39,214 nucleotides of DNA from Burkholderiales bacterium (GTDB lineage Bacteria > Pseudomonadota > Gammaproteobacteria > Burkholderiales > Burkholderiaceae_C), in assembly GCA_011391155.1 (NCBI GenBank), contig JAABRA010000087.1:1-39214 (forward strand). Direction: 5' to 3'. Below, piece after piece: positions 25,780 to 36,600 of the stretch. The first letter of the stretch is position 1, and the number at the start of each line of letters is the position of its first letter. The position numbers and the translations under genes are program-made. The notes beneath the pieces were generated by a model. It had not been told where the DNA came from. It was given only the letters and a program-made list of their open reading frames with translations, and searched no databases.

Positions 25780-26604
25780 TCAGGCCGACCAGGTGACCGC
25801 GCCACTCCACGCCGTGGCCAGCACCACCACGCCAAAGGCGATGCGATACCACGCAAACGGCACGAAATTGTGCGTGGCGATGTAACGCAGCAGCCAGCGC
25901 ACGCAGACCCAGGCGCTCAGGAACGAAAACAGCAGCCCGACACCGAACATCGGCAGGTCGGCCATGGACAGCAGCGCGCGCTCCTTGTACAGGCTGTAGG
26001 CGCCGGCGCCGATCAGCGTAGGAATCGCCAGGAAAAACGAAAAATCGGTGGCGGCACTGCGCGACATCCCCAGCAGCATGCCGCCGATGATGGTGGCGCC
26101 GCTGCGGCTGGTGCCCGGGATCATCGCCACGCACTGCACCAGCCCCACCTTGAGCGCGTCCAGCGCCGTCATGCTGTCCACGTTCTGGACGCGCGCGGCG
26201 CTTTGCGGGCGCTTCTCGGCCCACAGGATGATGAAGCCGCCGATGATGAAGGTGCTGGCCACCACCACCGGGGTGAACAGGTGCTCCTTGATGGCCTTGC
26301 CGAACAGCAGCCCCAGGATCACCGCGGGAATGAAGGCGATCAGCACGTTCACGGTAAAGCGCTGAGCCTGGCGGCTGGTGGGCAGCGCCACCACGGTGTC
26401 GCGCAGCTTCTGCCAATAGACGATGATGACCGCCAGGATCGCGCCGGTCTGGATCGCGATATCGAAGACCTTGGCTTTCTCGTCATCGAAGCCGAGCAGC
26501 GCGCCGGCCAGGATCAGGTGCCCCGTTGACGAGATCGGCAAGAACTCGGTCAAGCCCTCGACCACGCCCATGATGGCGGCCTTGACCAGCAAAACAATGT
26601 CCAC
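25780..26604 (-). CDS. uppP: Undecaprenyl-diphosphatase UppP (BacA)
   Basis: A 274-residue polytopic membrane protein that recycles the lipid carrier undecaprenyl pyrophosphate for cell-wall synthesis; overproduction gives bacitracin resistance. Both catalytic signatures are present: [15 protein letters not shown] near the N-terminus and [10 protein letters not shown] in the second half. The start is GTG 26604 with AAGGAG (26615-26610) five bases upstream. The leader can form a hairpin that includes part of that site. It lies 45 bp after the macB permease stop on the same strand, so it may be the last gene of the mac operon, but a GATAAT-like -10 in the gap could give it its own promoter. Confidence 0.95.
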   Translation of the reverse strand: MDIVLLVKAAIMGVVEGLTEFLPISSTGHLILAGALLGFDDEKAKVFDIAIQTGAILAVIIVYWQKLRDTVVALPTSRQAQRFTVNVLIAFIPAVILGLLFGKAIKEHLFTPVVVASTFIIGGFIILWAEKRPQSAARVQNVDSMTALDALKVGLVQCVAMIPGTSRSGATIIGGMLLGMSRSAATDFSFFLAIPTLIGAGAYSLYKERALLSMADLPMFGVGLLFSFLSAWVCVRWLLRYIATHNFVPFAWYRIAFGVVVLATAWSGAVTWSA

Positions 26605-26605
26605 A

Positions 26606-26626
26606 CACGCTCCTTGAAAGAGCGTG
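26606..26626 (-). promoter_or_regulatory. Hairpin over the uppP ribosome-binding site
   Basis: CACGCTC and GAGCGTG (26606-26612 and 26620-26626) pair perfectly around a 7-nt loop. The AAGGAG ribosome-binding site lies half in the loop and half in the stem, immediately before the GTG start, so folding would limit ribosome access. Confidence 0.5.
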
Positions 26627-26649
26627 GATTATCGCTGTCAGCTGTGGCG

Positions 26650-28868
<2,219 letters not shown>

Positions 28869-28909
28869 GCGGTCAAAGCCAGGTGAATTTCCACGGAGCC
28901 AGTCTTTCC

Positions 28910-28980
28910 ATTCCCGCACCCGATCCCCCGATCAAGCGGGGGGCAGGCCAAGCCGGGCGCAGGCTGAAGGCGGGAATCCA
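28910..28980. repeat. Inverted-repeat element between macA and the ATPase gene
   Basis: ATTCCCGC (28910-28917) and GCGGGAAT (28970-28977) are the outer arms; inside, CCCCCG (28925-28930) and CGGGGG (28937-28942) form a second tight hairpin. It resembles the widespread 'ATTCCCGC...GCGGGAATCCAC' proteobacterial repeats. The 172-bp gap between the macA stop and the ATPase start holds this and nothing else evident. Confidence 0.6.
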
Positions 28981-29040
28981 CAGCCGGGCAAGCCGCGAAC
29001 CCCCAGGGATGACCGAAACGCAAATCCATGCCGGCAATCC

Positions 29041-31278
29041 TCAGAACGGCATGCGCGGACCGGCGGCGGGCCGGGGCGCCTGCGAGCCACCGGAGCCCGG
29101 CGATATGGTGCCAGTGATCACCACCGCGCCTTCCCTGAAAACTGCGGCGTCCGGCGTGTTGGGCCCGACAATCAGCTCGGTGCTGGTGCCATCGGTGATG
29201 CCCAGGCGCACGTTATGGGCCACCGGCTTGCCGTCGTCGCCCAGCAGGTAGATGCGGCCGCGCGTGCTCTGGCGGCTGGCGGCCTGGGCCACCAGCGCGG
29301 CGTACTTTGGCTTTTGTTCAGGCGTCAGCAGGTCGCCGATGCGCGCGCGGATGTCGGCCATGATGCGCTCGCGCGCCTTGGGACGCTCCTCGGGCGACAG
29401 GTCGCGCAAAGTGGAGAACTTCGGCCGCGCGTCGGCATAGATCGCATCGACCTTTTCCACCTGCGAAGGCGTCAGGGCCAGTTCAGCCACGAGGCGGTTG
29501 CGGAACTCGGTCGCAGCGCCCGCACCCGGCGCTGCGGCAGCACCGCCCGCGCCAGCCTGGGGTGCCGGGGCGAGAGCCGGAGGCGAAACCGGTGCAGGGG
29601 GTAACGTTGGCGCCGCAGCGGTGGGTGACGAAGCTGCACCGGCCTTCGGGCCGGTCGATGCTGCGCTGGCTCCTGAAACGCCGCCAGGAGGCGCTGTGGC
29701 GGTTCCCGCGTCACTTTTCAAGCTTTTTTCGCCCCTTCCCAGCGTCGATGGGTCATTATTAGCTATTGATTCAGGAGTCTTCGAAGTGCCGGCGGGCGCT
29801 GTCGGTGCGGCCACTGCCCCGCCACGCACCCCCGCAGGCACTGCCTGCGCCTGCATCTGCTGGTATTTCACGCGCTGCTCGGGCGTCAGCATGGCCGTGA
29901 TCTTGCCGCGCATCTGCAGGCTGAGCTTCTCGCGGGCCGCCGCACGCGATTCCTCGGGCAGGTCGCGCAGGGCCATGAACTGCGGCCGCAACCCGGTGGT
30001 GATCGCGTCGAGCCTGGCCTGCTGGTCGGCGCTCAGCTGCAACTCCGTCACCAGGCGCTCGCGCAGCGCCGCCATGCCACCACCACTACCTCCACCACCA
30101 ACGGCGGGCTGGGCGAAGGCCGGGCTGAACCAGCTCCAGCCCCCTGCGCTGCCGCTGGTCGCACCCGATGCCGGCGCAGCAGGCGCCGAGGCTCCTGACG
30201 CCGCTGGCGGGCCCGCCGGTGCTGCTGCCGGTTCCACACCGGCAATACGCACCCGCAGCGCCGCATTCGGCACCTTGAGCACGTTTTCGCGCGACTCGGT
30301 CACCACGCGCACGTTGGCCGTCATGCCGGGGATGAGCCGGTCGCCGACGTTGGAAAAGCCGATCACGGCCACGTAAGTCACCACGTTGGCCACGTTCTGC
30401 GCCGCCTTGCGCACCTGGCGCACCGTGCCCTCGAAGGTCTGGCCGGGGAAGGCATCGACGGTGAACGTCGCCTTCTGCCCGGTGCGGATGCGTCCCACGT
30501 CGGATTCGTCGATGCTGGCGTCCACCTGCATGTCGCTCAGGTTCTGCGCGATCACGAACAGCTCGGGCGCCTGCAGGCTGGCGGCCACGGTCTGGCCTTT
30601 TTCGATGGCGCGCTTGATGACGATGCCGTCCACCGGCGAGGTGATGCGCGTGCGTTGCAGGTCGATACGCGCCTGCGCCAGCGACGCCTCGCGCTGGGCC
30701 ACGTTGGCCATCGCCGTCTTGATCTGCGCCTCGGTCACGCCGGCCTGCGCCTGCGCCAGCTTGAGCGACTCGGTGGTGGTGTTGACCAGGGCGCGCGCCT
30801 TGTCGGCCTCGCTCTGGGCGATGAATTGCTTCTCGACCAGGCTCTGCTTGCGGTCGAAGTCGCGCTGGGCCTCGTTCAGATCGACCTGCGCGCGGGAAAT
30901 GCCGGCGCGGCTGGCGATGGCATTGGCCTGCGCGGTGAGCACCGTGGCGCGCGCGGCGTCCACGTCGGCCTGGGCGGAGCGCACCCGGTATTCGAAGGTC
31001 TCGGGGTCGATCACCGCGATCAGCTGCCCGGCCTTGACCAGCGAATTGAAGTCGACGTACAGCTCCTTGATCTGCCCCGACACCTGCGTGCCCACCGACA
31101 CCTGGGTCACCGGGTTGACGGCCCCGCTGGCCGAGACGGTGGCCAGCAGCGAGCCGCGTTCGATCTTGCCGGTGCGGTACTGCACATCGGCGGCGCCGTC
31201 GCGCTGCGACCACCACCAGGCACCCCCACCGGCCAGCGCCAACACCGCCGCGACTGCGATCCAAGAGGTCTTTTTCAT
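29041..31278 (-). CDS. macA: MacA-type periplasmic adaptor with two Spy/CpxP-like modules
   Basis: A 745-residue membrane-fusion protein, about twice the usual 370-400. Residues 8-23 are an N-terminal membrane anchor. The lipoyl halves, the alpha-helical hairpin (about 100-210) and the beta-barrel (about 245-345, ending VPNAALRVR) are normal MacA. The membrane-proximal domain (RGRIYLLGDDGKPVAHNVRL) resumes at about 674. Between them are two homologous 77-residue helical modules (402-478 and 589-665), each ending in LTPEQ..KY, the mark of Spy/CpxP/LTXXQ periplasmic chaperones, joined by Ala/Pro linkers. One linker carries a dispersed repeat (about 498-527). ATG 31278 (MKKTSW) starts the signal-like anchor; ATG 31287 is equally possible. 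The ATPase and permease genes follow on the same strand. Confidence 0.88.
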   Translation of the reverse strand: MKKTSWIAVAAVLALAGGGAWWWSQRDGAADVQYRTGKIERGSLLATVSASGAVNPVTQVSVGTQVSGQIKELYVDFNSLVKAGQLIAVIDPETFEYRVRSAQADVDAARATVLTAQANAIASRAGISRAQVDLNEAQRDFDRKQSLVEKQFIAQSEADKARALVNTTTESLKLAQAQAGVTEAQIKTAMANVAQREASLAQARIDLQRTRITSPVDGIVIKRAIEKGQTVAASLQAPELFVIAQNLSDMQVDASIDESDVGRIRTGQKATFTVDAFPGQTFEGTVRQVRKAAQNVANVVTYVAVIGFSNVGDRLIPGMTANVRVVTESRENVLKVPNAALRVRIAGVEPAAAPAGPPAASGASAPAAPASGATSGSAGGWSWFSPAFAQPAVGGGGSGGGMAALRERLVTELQLSADQQARLDAITTGLRPQFMALRDLPEESRAAAREKLSLQMRGKITAMLTPEQRVKYQQMQAQAVPAGVRGGAVAAPTAPAGTSKTPESIANNDPSTLGRGEKSLKSDAGTATAPPGGVSGASAASTGPKAGAASSPTAAAPTLPPAPVSPPALAPAPQAGAGGAAAAPGAGAATEFRNRLVAELALTPSQVEKVDAIYADARPKFSTLRDLSPEERPKARERIMADIRARIGDLLTPEQKPKYAALVAQAASRQSTRGRIYLLGDDGKPVAHNVRLGITDGTSTELIVGPNTPDAAVFREGAVVITGTISPGSGGSQAPRPAAGPRMPF
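29712..29775 (+). repeat. Dispersed palindromic element, copy 5 (inside macA)
   Basis: CTTTTCAAGCTTTTTTCGCC, then CCTTCCCAGCGTCGATGGGT and CATTATTAGCTATTGA match the family. It lies in reverse orientation to macA, in the linker between the two Spy-like modules, and is translated as SIANNDPSTLGRGEKSLK without a stop. It is a short AT-rich island within an Ala/Pro-rich, very GC-rich stretch. Confidence 0.75.
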
Positions 31279-31543
31279 GCGTTGCATTGTAGAAAAGCCG
31301 GCCCATTCCCGGGGCTTCAGGGCTTGTGTCGGTATAAAGAACGGGCAAATCCCGCCCGTTTCACGCCGCATTCCTGCATTTCGCGCCGCCCGGCGGCGTT
31401 TCGTCGCACGCCGCTGGCAGCACCCCGGGGCCACCGGCACAGTCCACCCATCGACTCACCGAACCACCATCGTGAGAACTTGCGGGACAGCCCAACAGTT
31501 ACACGAAGTGAACTTTGCTCTGTCCTCAACCATTCAGACCGCC
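31279..31543. other. Divergent gap between macA and the DUF2306-type gene
   Basis: These 265 bp lie between divergent genes. GAACGGGC (31339-31346) and GCCCGTT (31354-31360) form a short hairpin preceded by GGTATAAAG; no T-run follows, so it is more likely an operator or a leader structure than a terminator. TATAAA at 31333-31338 is a possible -10. Nothing coding can be supported. Confidence 0.4.
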
Positions 31544-31957
31544 ATGCAACTCACCCCCGCCATTGCCATCCACCTGACCGCCGCCCTGGGCGCGCTGGTC
31601 ACCGGCCCCGTCGCCCTGTGGGCGCGCAAGGGTGCCACCCAGCATCCGCGCCTGCACCGCGCCTTCGGCTACGCCTGGGTCACGCTGATGCTGGCCACCG
31701 CCATCTCGGCGCTGTTCATCCGCGATTTCAGCCGGCCCAACCTCTTCGGCTACACGCCGATCCACCTGCTGGTGCCGGTGACCTTCTTCGGCCTGTTCGG
31801 CGCCTTCTGGTTCCTGGCCAAGAAGAACATCGCCGGGCACCGCAAGACCATGCAGAACCTGTATTTCCAGGCCTGCATCGGCGCCGGCGTCTTCACCCTG
31901 CTTCCCTCGCGCTACCTCGGCCAGCTGGTCTGGGGCCAGTGGCTAGGCCTCGTCTGA
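31544..31957 (+). CDS. Small membrane protein, DUF2306-like
   Basis: A 137-residue protein with four predicted transmembrane helices: IAIHLTAALGALVTGPVALW, AFGYAWVTLMLATAISALFI, IHLLVPVTFFGLFGAFWFLA and a weaker one near the C-terminus. The motif with HPRLHRAFGYAWV followed later by AGHRKTMQNLY resembles DUF2306 proteins, in which conserved His residues sit near the membrane face. Function is unknown. It is the first gene of a tightly spaced seven-gene cluster ending with a response regulator. Reading upstream in the same frame there is a long open stretch, but it crosses macA antisense, so ATG 31544 (MQLTPAIAIHL) is the credible start. Confidence 0.8.
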   Translation: MQLTPAIAIHLTAALGALVTGPVALWARKGATQHPRLHRAFGYAWVTLMLATAISALFIRDFSRPNLFGYTPIHLLVPVTFFGLFGAFWFLAKKNIAGHRKTMQNLYFQACIGAGVFTLLPSRYLGQLVWGQWLGLV

Positions 31958-32013
31958 ACCTTTTGAACCTGCCTCTTTGAACCCCCCTCCGCACTGACTT
32001 GAAGGAAATCGCC

Positions 32014-32532
32014 ATGTTGTTCCAGATCATCTCCAACACCCCGAAATGGGTCTTCGCCCTGTTCGCCGCCCTGCTCTGCCTCGGGCTCACCCAGTTGCGC
32101 ACGCGCCGGCTCGGGCTGTCGCGCATCACCCTGCTGGCCGCCGGCATGGCCACCTTCTCGTTGTACGGCACGGTGTCCGCCTTTGCCGCCGTGCCGACCG
32201 CCCTGTTCGCCTGGCTGGCGGGTGCGGCCGCGGTCATCCTGATCCTGGTCAACCGTCCCGTACCCGCCGGCACGTTTTATGACGGGGCCAGCCAGCGCTT
32301 CACCGTGCCCGGCAGCGCCGTGCCGCTGGCGTTGATGATGGGCATCTTCTTCACCAAGTACGCGGTCGGCGTGACGCTGGGAATGCACCTTACGCAGGCG
32401 AACGACATCATTTTTGCGCTTACGGTCAGCGCGCTGTACGGCGCCTTCAGCGGCGTGTTTGCCGCCCGCGCCGCCCGCCTGTGGCGCCTGGCGATCGCGC
32501 AGGACCGGCTGCAACTGGCCGTCGCTGCCTGA
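32014..32532 (+). CDS. Uncharacterised multi-pass membrane protein
   Basis: A 172-residue protein with about five hydrophobic segments (WVFALFAALLCLGLTQL, ITLLAAGMATFSLYGTV, ALFAWLAGAAAVILILV, ALMMGIFFTKYAVGVTLG, ALTVSALYGAFSGVFAA). It resembles small uncharacterised membrane families found in Proteobacteria (perhaps DUF6622), but I cannot assign a function. AAGGAA lies about eight bases before ATG 32014. It begins 56 bp after the previous gene and ends 49 bp before the next, in the same orientation. Confidence 0.75.
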   Translation: MLFQIISNTPKWVFALFAALLCLGLTQLRTRRLGLSRITLLAAGMATFSLYGTVSAFAAVPTALFAWLAGAAAVILILVNRPVPAGTFYDGASQRFTVPGSAVPLALMMGIFFTKYAVGVTLGMHLTQANDIIFALTVSALYGAFSGVFAARAARLWRLAIAQDRLQLAVAA

Positions 32533-32581
32533 GCATCGATTCCTTTCTCCCTTCCAGAAATCACCCTCAAAGGACTTCACC

Positions 32582-32905
32582 ATGGCACCCCTCACCACGC
32601 CCCTTGCGCAAATGAACCGTGGCACTGCACCGGACGCCGACCTGGAGGCCACCGCCCGTCGGCGCGTGGCAGCCCGCATGGGTTGGTATGTGCATGCGCT
32701 GGTCTATCTGGCCGTCAATGCCGTGCTGGCCGCGTTGTCGCTGAGCACCGGGCGCCACTGGGCGATCTTCCCCGCGCTGGGCTGGGGCCTGGGCCTGCTG
32801 CTGCACGGCCTGGGCGTCTGGCTGGCGCTGGGCGGCGGCGGGCTGCAGCAGCGCCTGCTGGCGCAGGAACGCGCCCGGCTGGCCAGCCAGCGCGACTTGT
32901 GGTGA
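32582..32905 (+). CDS. 2TM-domain protein
   Basis: A 107-residue protein with two closely spaced helices, MGWYVHALVYLAVNAVLAAL and AIFPALGWGLGLLLHGLGVW, flanked by an Arg-rich N-terminal helix (EATARRRVAARM) and a basic C-terminal helix (LAQERARLASQR). This is the 2TM domain layout, with the usual Y-x-H-x-x-x-Y pattern. The domain often occurs at the N-terminus of, or beside, LytS-type histidine kinases; here a LytS-type kinase is two genes downstream, so it may be an accessory part of that signalling system. The stop overlaps an in-frame GTG of the next gene (GTGA, 32902-32905). Confidence 0.82.
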   Translation: MAPLTTPLAQMNRGTAPDADLEATARRRVAARMGWYVHALVYLAVNAVLAALSLSTGRHWAIFPALGWGLGLLLHGLGVWLALGGGGLQQRLLAQERARLASQRDLW

Positions 32906-32919
32906 ACCGGCCCATCGCC

Positions 32920-33903
32920 ATGAACACCGCATCCGCCACGGGCAAGCTCATGCTCATTTCGGTCGCCACACTCGTGGCGCTGCTGGCCATCGCCTTCGCG
33001 GCCGCCATTGCCTGGGGCGGGCCCGCGCCCATCGCCCCGCTGGCGAGCATCAATGCGCCGTTTGCCAAGGTCGACTTCTCCACCGTGCCCGCGCCCAGCA
33101 ACTTCGCGGCGCGCGACGGCACCCCGATGACCTGGCATCATTACCCGGCGGCCGGCGAGCTGCCAAATGCAAGGCGCATCGTGCTGGTGCATGGGTCATC
33201 CGCCCGAGGGCGCTCGATGCATGCGCTGGCCAGCGGCCTGGCGGCTGCCGGCTTCGATGTGGCTGCGCTGGACATGCGCGGCCATGGCGACTCCGGCCCG
33301 CGCGGGCAGGCCAGCTACATCGGCCAGCTCGAAGACGACGTGGAAGACTTCATGCGCGCCGTGCCGCACGCCGGCCCCAGCACCCTGCTGGGCTTTTCCT
33401 CGGGCGGGGGTTTCGTGCTGCGCTTCGCCGGCGGCAACCGCCAGGCGCTGTTTGACCGCTACGTGCTGCTGTCGCCCTACCTGCATCACACCGCGCCCAC
33501 CAACCGGTCCGGCAGCAGCGGCTGGGTGTCGGTGGGCTTGCCGCGCATGGTGGCGCTCACGCTGCTCAATCAGGCGGGCGTTACCGCCTGGAATGATCTG
33601 CCGGTGCTGCGCTTCGGGCTGAACGCGGTGGCGCGCCAGTCGCTCACGTCCAGCTACAGCTACACCCTGGCCACCAGCTTCGGCCCGCACAGCGATTACC
33701 GGGAAGACATCCGCGCCATGCGGGGCGACGTCCGCCTGTTGGCGGGCAGCGACGACGAACTGTTCGACGCGACGAAGTTTGCCGCCGTGTTTGCCGATGC
33801 CGGCCAGCCGGTTGCGGTCACGCTGGTGCCGGGCGCCAACCACATGGGCCTGACCCTGGACGCCGGCGCCGTGCAGGCCGTCGCCCGCGCCTGCGCAACC
33901 TGA
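32920..33903 (+). CDS. Membrane-anchored alpha/beta hydrolase
   Basis: A 327-residue alpha/beta hydrolase with an N-terminal membrane anchor (LMLISVATLVALLAIAFAAA), placing the catalytic domain in the periplasm. Oxyanion strand VLVHGSSARGRS, the loop DMRGHGDSGPRGQ, nucleophile elbow LLGFSSGGG (Ser), acid in LAGSDDELFD and late NHMGLT for the His are all in order, as in lysophospholipase/monoacylglycerol lipase-type enzymes. The substrate is not known. ATG 32920 is used; GTG 32902, which overlaps the preceding stop, would add six residues and is a fair alternative. The kinase gene follows after 25 bp. Confidence 0.84.
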   Translation: MNTASATGKLMLISVATLVALLAIAFAAAIAWGGPAPIAPLASINAPFAKVDFSTVPAPSNFAARDGTPMTWHHYPAAGELPNARRIVLVHGSSARGRSMHALASGLAAAGFDVAALDMRGHGDSGPRGQASYIGQLEDDVEDFMRAVPHAGPSTLLGFSSGGGFVLRFAGGNRQALFDRYVLLSPYLHHTAPTNRSGSSGWVSVGLPRMVALTLLNQAGVTAWNDLPVLRFGLNAVARQSLTSSYSYTLATSFGPHSDYREDIRAMRGDVRLLAGSDDELFDATKFAAVFADAGQPVAVTLVPGANHMGLTLDAGAVQAVARACAT

Positions 33904-33928
33904 ACGCCCTGTCCCCACTATCCTGCCC

Positions 33929-35023
33929 ATGCGCACCCCACCCAACGACCCGAATGTGCTGCGGCATACTCTCCACATGCCCCCGTTCTGCCCCCGGACC
34001 ATCGCGCGCCATGCACTGGTGGCTGCCGTTTTCAACACGGTGCTGGCGCTGGCGATCACCGTCTCGGGCGATCAATCTTTCGCGGCCAACCTGCTGTACT
34101 CGCAGCTGATCGGCCTGTCGATCTGGGCGCTGATCGACGGGGGGCGCTTCCTGCTTTCAGGGGACGGATGGCCGGGCGCGCCGAAGATGGCTGGCGTCGT
34201 TCTGGTGGCGGTTCTCACAGGCTACTTCGGCGGAAGCGCCCTGAGCGACCTGTTGTTGGGCAGACAGCCGCTGGAGGGGTTTGCCCGCTTTCCCAAGGCC
34301 ATGACCGGCTTCCTGCTGATGTCGCTGGCCGCGGGCGTTGCCGGAGCCTATTTTTTCACCACGCGCGCCATGCTGGCCAGCGCCCGCCTCGCCCATGAAG
34401 AGGCCTTGCGCCAGGCCAGCGAGGCCAAGCTCAAGCTGCTGGAAACCCAGCTCGAACCCCACATGCTGTTCAACACGCTGGCCAACCTGCGCGCGCTGAT
34501 CGGCATCGACCCGCCGCGTGCCCAGGTCATGCTGGACCACATGAACAGTTACCTGCGCGCCACGCTCAGCGGCTCCCGCGCCACGACGCACCCGCTGGCA
34601 GCGGAGTTCGCCCGGCTCGACGACTACCTGGCCCTGATGGCGGTGCGCATGGGCGCGCGCCTGGGCTGCACGCTGGACCTTCCGGATGCCCTGCGCGAGG
34701 TGCCCGTGCCGCCGCTGTTGCTGCAGCCGCTGGTGGAAAACGCGATTCGTCATGGGCTGGAGCCGCAGGTGGATGGCGGCCGCATCACGGTGCGGGCCGC
34801 CATCGACCAGGGTGAGTTGCTGCTGGAAGTGGCCGACACCGGCGTGGGCTTCGATGCGTCCGTGCCGCCACCCAACACCACCGACAGCAGTTTCGGTCTG
34901 GCGCAAGTGCGCGAGCGCGTGGCCACCGCCTATGAGGGACGCGGCCGCGTCGAGCTGACGTCCACACCGGGCGCCGGCACCGTGATCCGCATTCACCTGC
35001 CGCTTGCAAGCCTCGACACCTGA
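33929..35023 (+). CDS. LytS/YehU-type sensor histidine kinase
   Basis: A 364-residue kinase of the LytS family. Four hydrophobic segments (about 27-150) form an integral membrane sensor without a large periplasmic domain. The His_kinase core reads LETQLEPHMLFNTLANLRAL with His 178 as phosphoacceptor; most relatives have PHFLFN, so Met replaces Phe. The ATPase follows with LLLQPLVENAIRHGLEP (N box), VADTGVGFD and FGLAQVRERV. Its expected partner is the LytTR regulator at 36601, but an oxidoreductase gene lies between the two. The start is uncertain: ATG 33977 (MPPFCPRTIARH) would remove 16 residues. Confidence 0.9.
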   Translation: MRTPPNDPNVLRHTLHMPPFCPRTIARHALVAAVFNTVLALAITVSGDQSFAANLLYSQLIGLSIWALIDGGRFLLSGDGWPGAPKMAGVVLVAVLTGYFGGSALSDLLLGRQPLEGFARFPKAMTGFLLMSLAAGVAGAYFFTTRAMLASARLAHEEALRQASEAKLKLLETQLEPHMLFNTLANLRALIGIDPPRAQVMLDHMNSYLRATLSGSRATTHPLAAEFARLDDYLALMAVRMGARLGCTLDLPDALREVPVPPLLLQPLVENAIRHGLEPQVDGGRITVRAAIDQGELLLEVADTGVGFDASVPPPNTTDSSFGLAQVRERVATAYEGRGRVELTSTPGAGTVIRIHLPLASLDT

Positions 35024-35042
35024 AGGAAAAGGAACTTTCACC

Positions 35043-36590
35043 ATGGAATGGGATGCCATCGTCATCGGCTCCGGCATCGGCGGGCTCACCGCCGCGGCCG
35101 CGCTGGCGCGCTGCGACAAGCGCGTGCTGGTGCTGGAGCAGCATTTTGTGCTGGGCGGCATGACGCAGACCTTCGAGCGCCAGGGTTTCCGTTTTGCCAC
35201 CGGCCTGCATTACATCGGCGGCGTCGGGCCCCAGCCTGGCGGTGCCGGCAGCTTTGGCCGCCTGCTGGGCTGGCTGGGCGACGGCACGCTGAAGTTCGCG
35301 CCCCTGCCGGATCATTTCGACACCGTTCGCCTGCGCGACGCCACCCAGCCGGGCGGCGAGTTCAGCTTCACGTTCGGCGCGCCGGAGTCCGACAACATCG
35401 CCCGCCTCAAGGCGCTGTTCCCCGAAGAGGTCGACGGGCTGGACCGCTATGCCCGCGACTTCAAGCAGGCGACCCGCGCTGCACGCCAGATGTTCGCCCT
35501 GCACGGACTGCCCAAACCGGTCGCAAGCATCATGGGCTGGCTCAAGGGCGGCGGCATGCGCGACGCCGCGCAGCGCACGCTGGCGCAGGCGCTGGCCGAC
35601 ATCGGCAACCCGACGCTGCGCCAGCTGCTGGGCGCGCGCGGCGGCGACTACGGCCTGCCACCCGCCGAGGCGCCGCTGATGCTGCACGCCACGGTGATGG
35701 GCAGCTACACCCATGGCGCCTGGTATCCCGTGGGCGGCCCGCAGCGCTTTGCCGAAAGCCTGGGCGCCACCGTGCGCGCGGCCGGCGGCGAACTGCGCAC
35801 CTCGGCGGCCGTGGCCGGCATTCAGATGGAACGCGGGCGTGCCTGCGGCGTGCGCCTGTTGTCCGGCGGCATCGAGCGCGCGCCGGCCATCGTCTCGGCC
35901 ATGGGCGCGCCCAACACCGCCGCCGCCCTGCCGCGCGATGCCGCGCCCGGCTGGCAGGCCGAGATCGGTCAGTTCAAGCCCAGCGGCACCTACGTGGCGC
36001 TGTTCCTCGGCTTCGAGGGCGACATCCGCAGCGCGGGCATCGACGGCGCGAACCACTGGATCTATGAATCCCCCGCCGGCCCCGATGCGCTGGACTGGAA
36101 CGACCCGACCGAGACCGACGCGCCTTCGCTGTTCGTCTCCTTCGGCTCGGTCAACGACCCGGCCCACACCGGCGGCTTCACCGCCGAGCTGCTGGCGCCC
36201 TGTGCGTGGGAGGTGTTCGAACGCTGGAAGGATTCCCACCTGGGCGCGCGCCCCGAAGACTACGAAGCCACCAAGTCGTGGATCGAGCAGCGCCTGCTGG
36301 CCCAGTTCAGGCGGCTGTTTCCGGCGCTGGCCGATCGCGTGGTGTTCCACGAACTCGCCACGCCGCTGTCGCACGCCGCCTATGCCAACGCCCCCCGGGG
36401 CGCCATGTACGGGCTGCGCATGACGGCCGAGCGCCTGCTCGACCCGGCGCTGCATGTGCGCACCCCCGTGCCGGGCCTGTTCCTGGCCGGGCAAGACGTG
36501 GCCAGCCTGGGCATCCAAGGCGCGGCCATGGGCGGCTTCATGGCCGCGGCCTCGATCGAGCCGCGCCTGTGGAAGCAGATGTCGCGATGA
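35043..36590 (+). CDS. RetSat/CrtI-like FAD-dependent oxidoreductase
   Basis: A 515-residue flavoprotein. The N-terminal FAD motif AIVIGSGIGGLTAAAALA is followed by LEQHFVLGGMTQTFERQGFR, and the C-terminal LFLAGQDVASLGIQGAAMGG closes the FAD site, as in phytoene desaturases and all-trans-retinol 13,14-reductase (RetSat). The GSYTHGAWYPVGGPQRFAES region also fits this group, whose members reduce or desaturate polyunsaturated lipids. No carotenoid gene is nearby, so the substrate is open; a lipid is a reasonable guess. It is co-oriented, 19 bp after the kinase and 10 bp before the regulator. ATG 35043 is preferred over 35004, which overlaps the kinase end. A long antisense ORF across the gene is a composition artefact. 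Confidence 0.87.
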   Translation: MEWDAIVIGSGIGGLTAAAALARCDKRVLVLEQHFVLGGMTQTFERQGFRFATGLHYIGGVGPQPGGAGSFGRLLGWLGDGTLKFAPLPDHFDTVRLRDATQPGGEFSFTFGAPESDNIARLKALFPEEVDGLDRYARDFKQATRAARQMFALHGLPKPVASIMGWLKGGGMRDAAQRTLAQALADIGNPTLRQLLGARGGDYGLPPAEAPLMLHATVMGSYTHGAWYPVGGPQRFAESLGATVRAAGGELRTSAAVAGIQMERGRACGVRLLSGGIERAPAIVSAMGAPNTAAALPRDAAPGWQAEIGQFKPSGTYVALFLGFEGDIRSAGIDGANHWIYESPAGPDALDWNDPTETDAPSLFVSFGSVNDPAHTGGFTAELLAPCAWEVFERWKDSHLGARPEDYEATKSWIEQRLLAQFRRLFPALADRVVFHELATPLSHAAYANAPRGAMYGLRMTAERLLDPALHVRTPVPGLFLAGQDVASLGIQGAAMGGFMAAASIEPRLWKQMSR

Positions 36591-36600
36591 AAGCACCCCC

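Noticed and set aside
29500-30200. Low-complexity Ala/Pro stretches of macA as a frameshifted or fused pseudogene
   Set aside because: The frame is open from anchor to membrane-proximal domain, and two ordered homologous modules lie between the linkers.
31544-31957. Long upstream extension of the DUF2306-like frame back to 30386
   Set aside because: The extension is antisense to macA and has no credible start or motif; ATG 31544 begins the hydrophobic family sequence.
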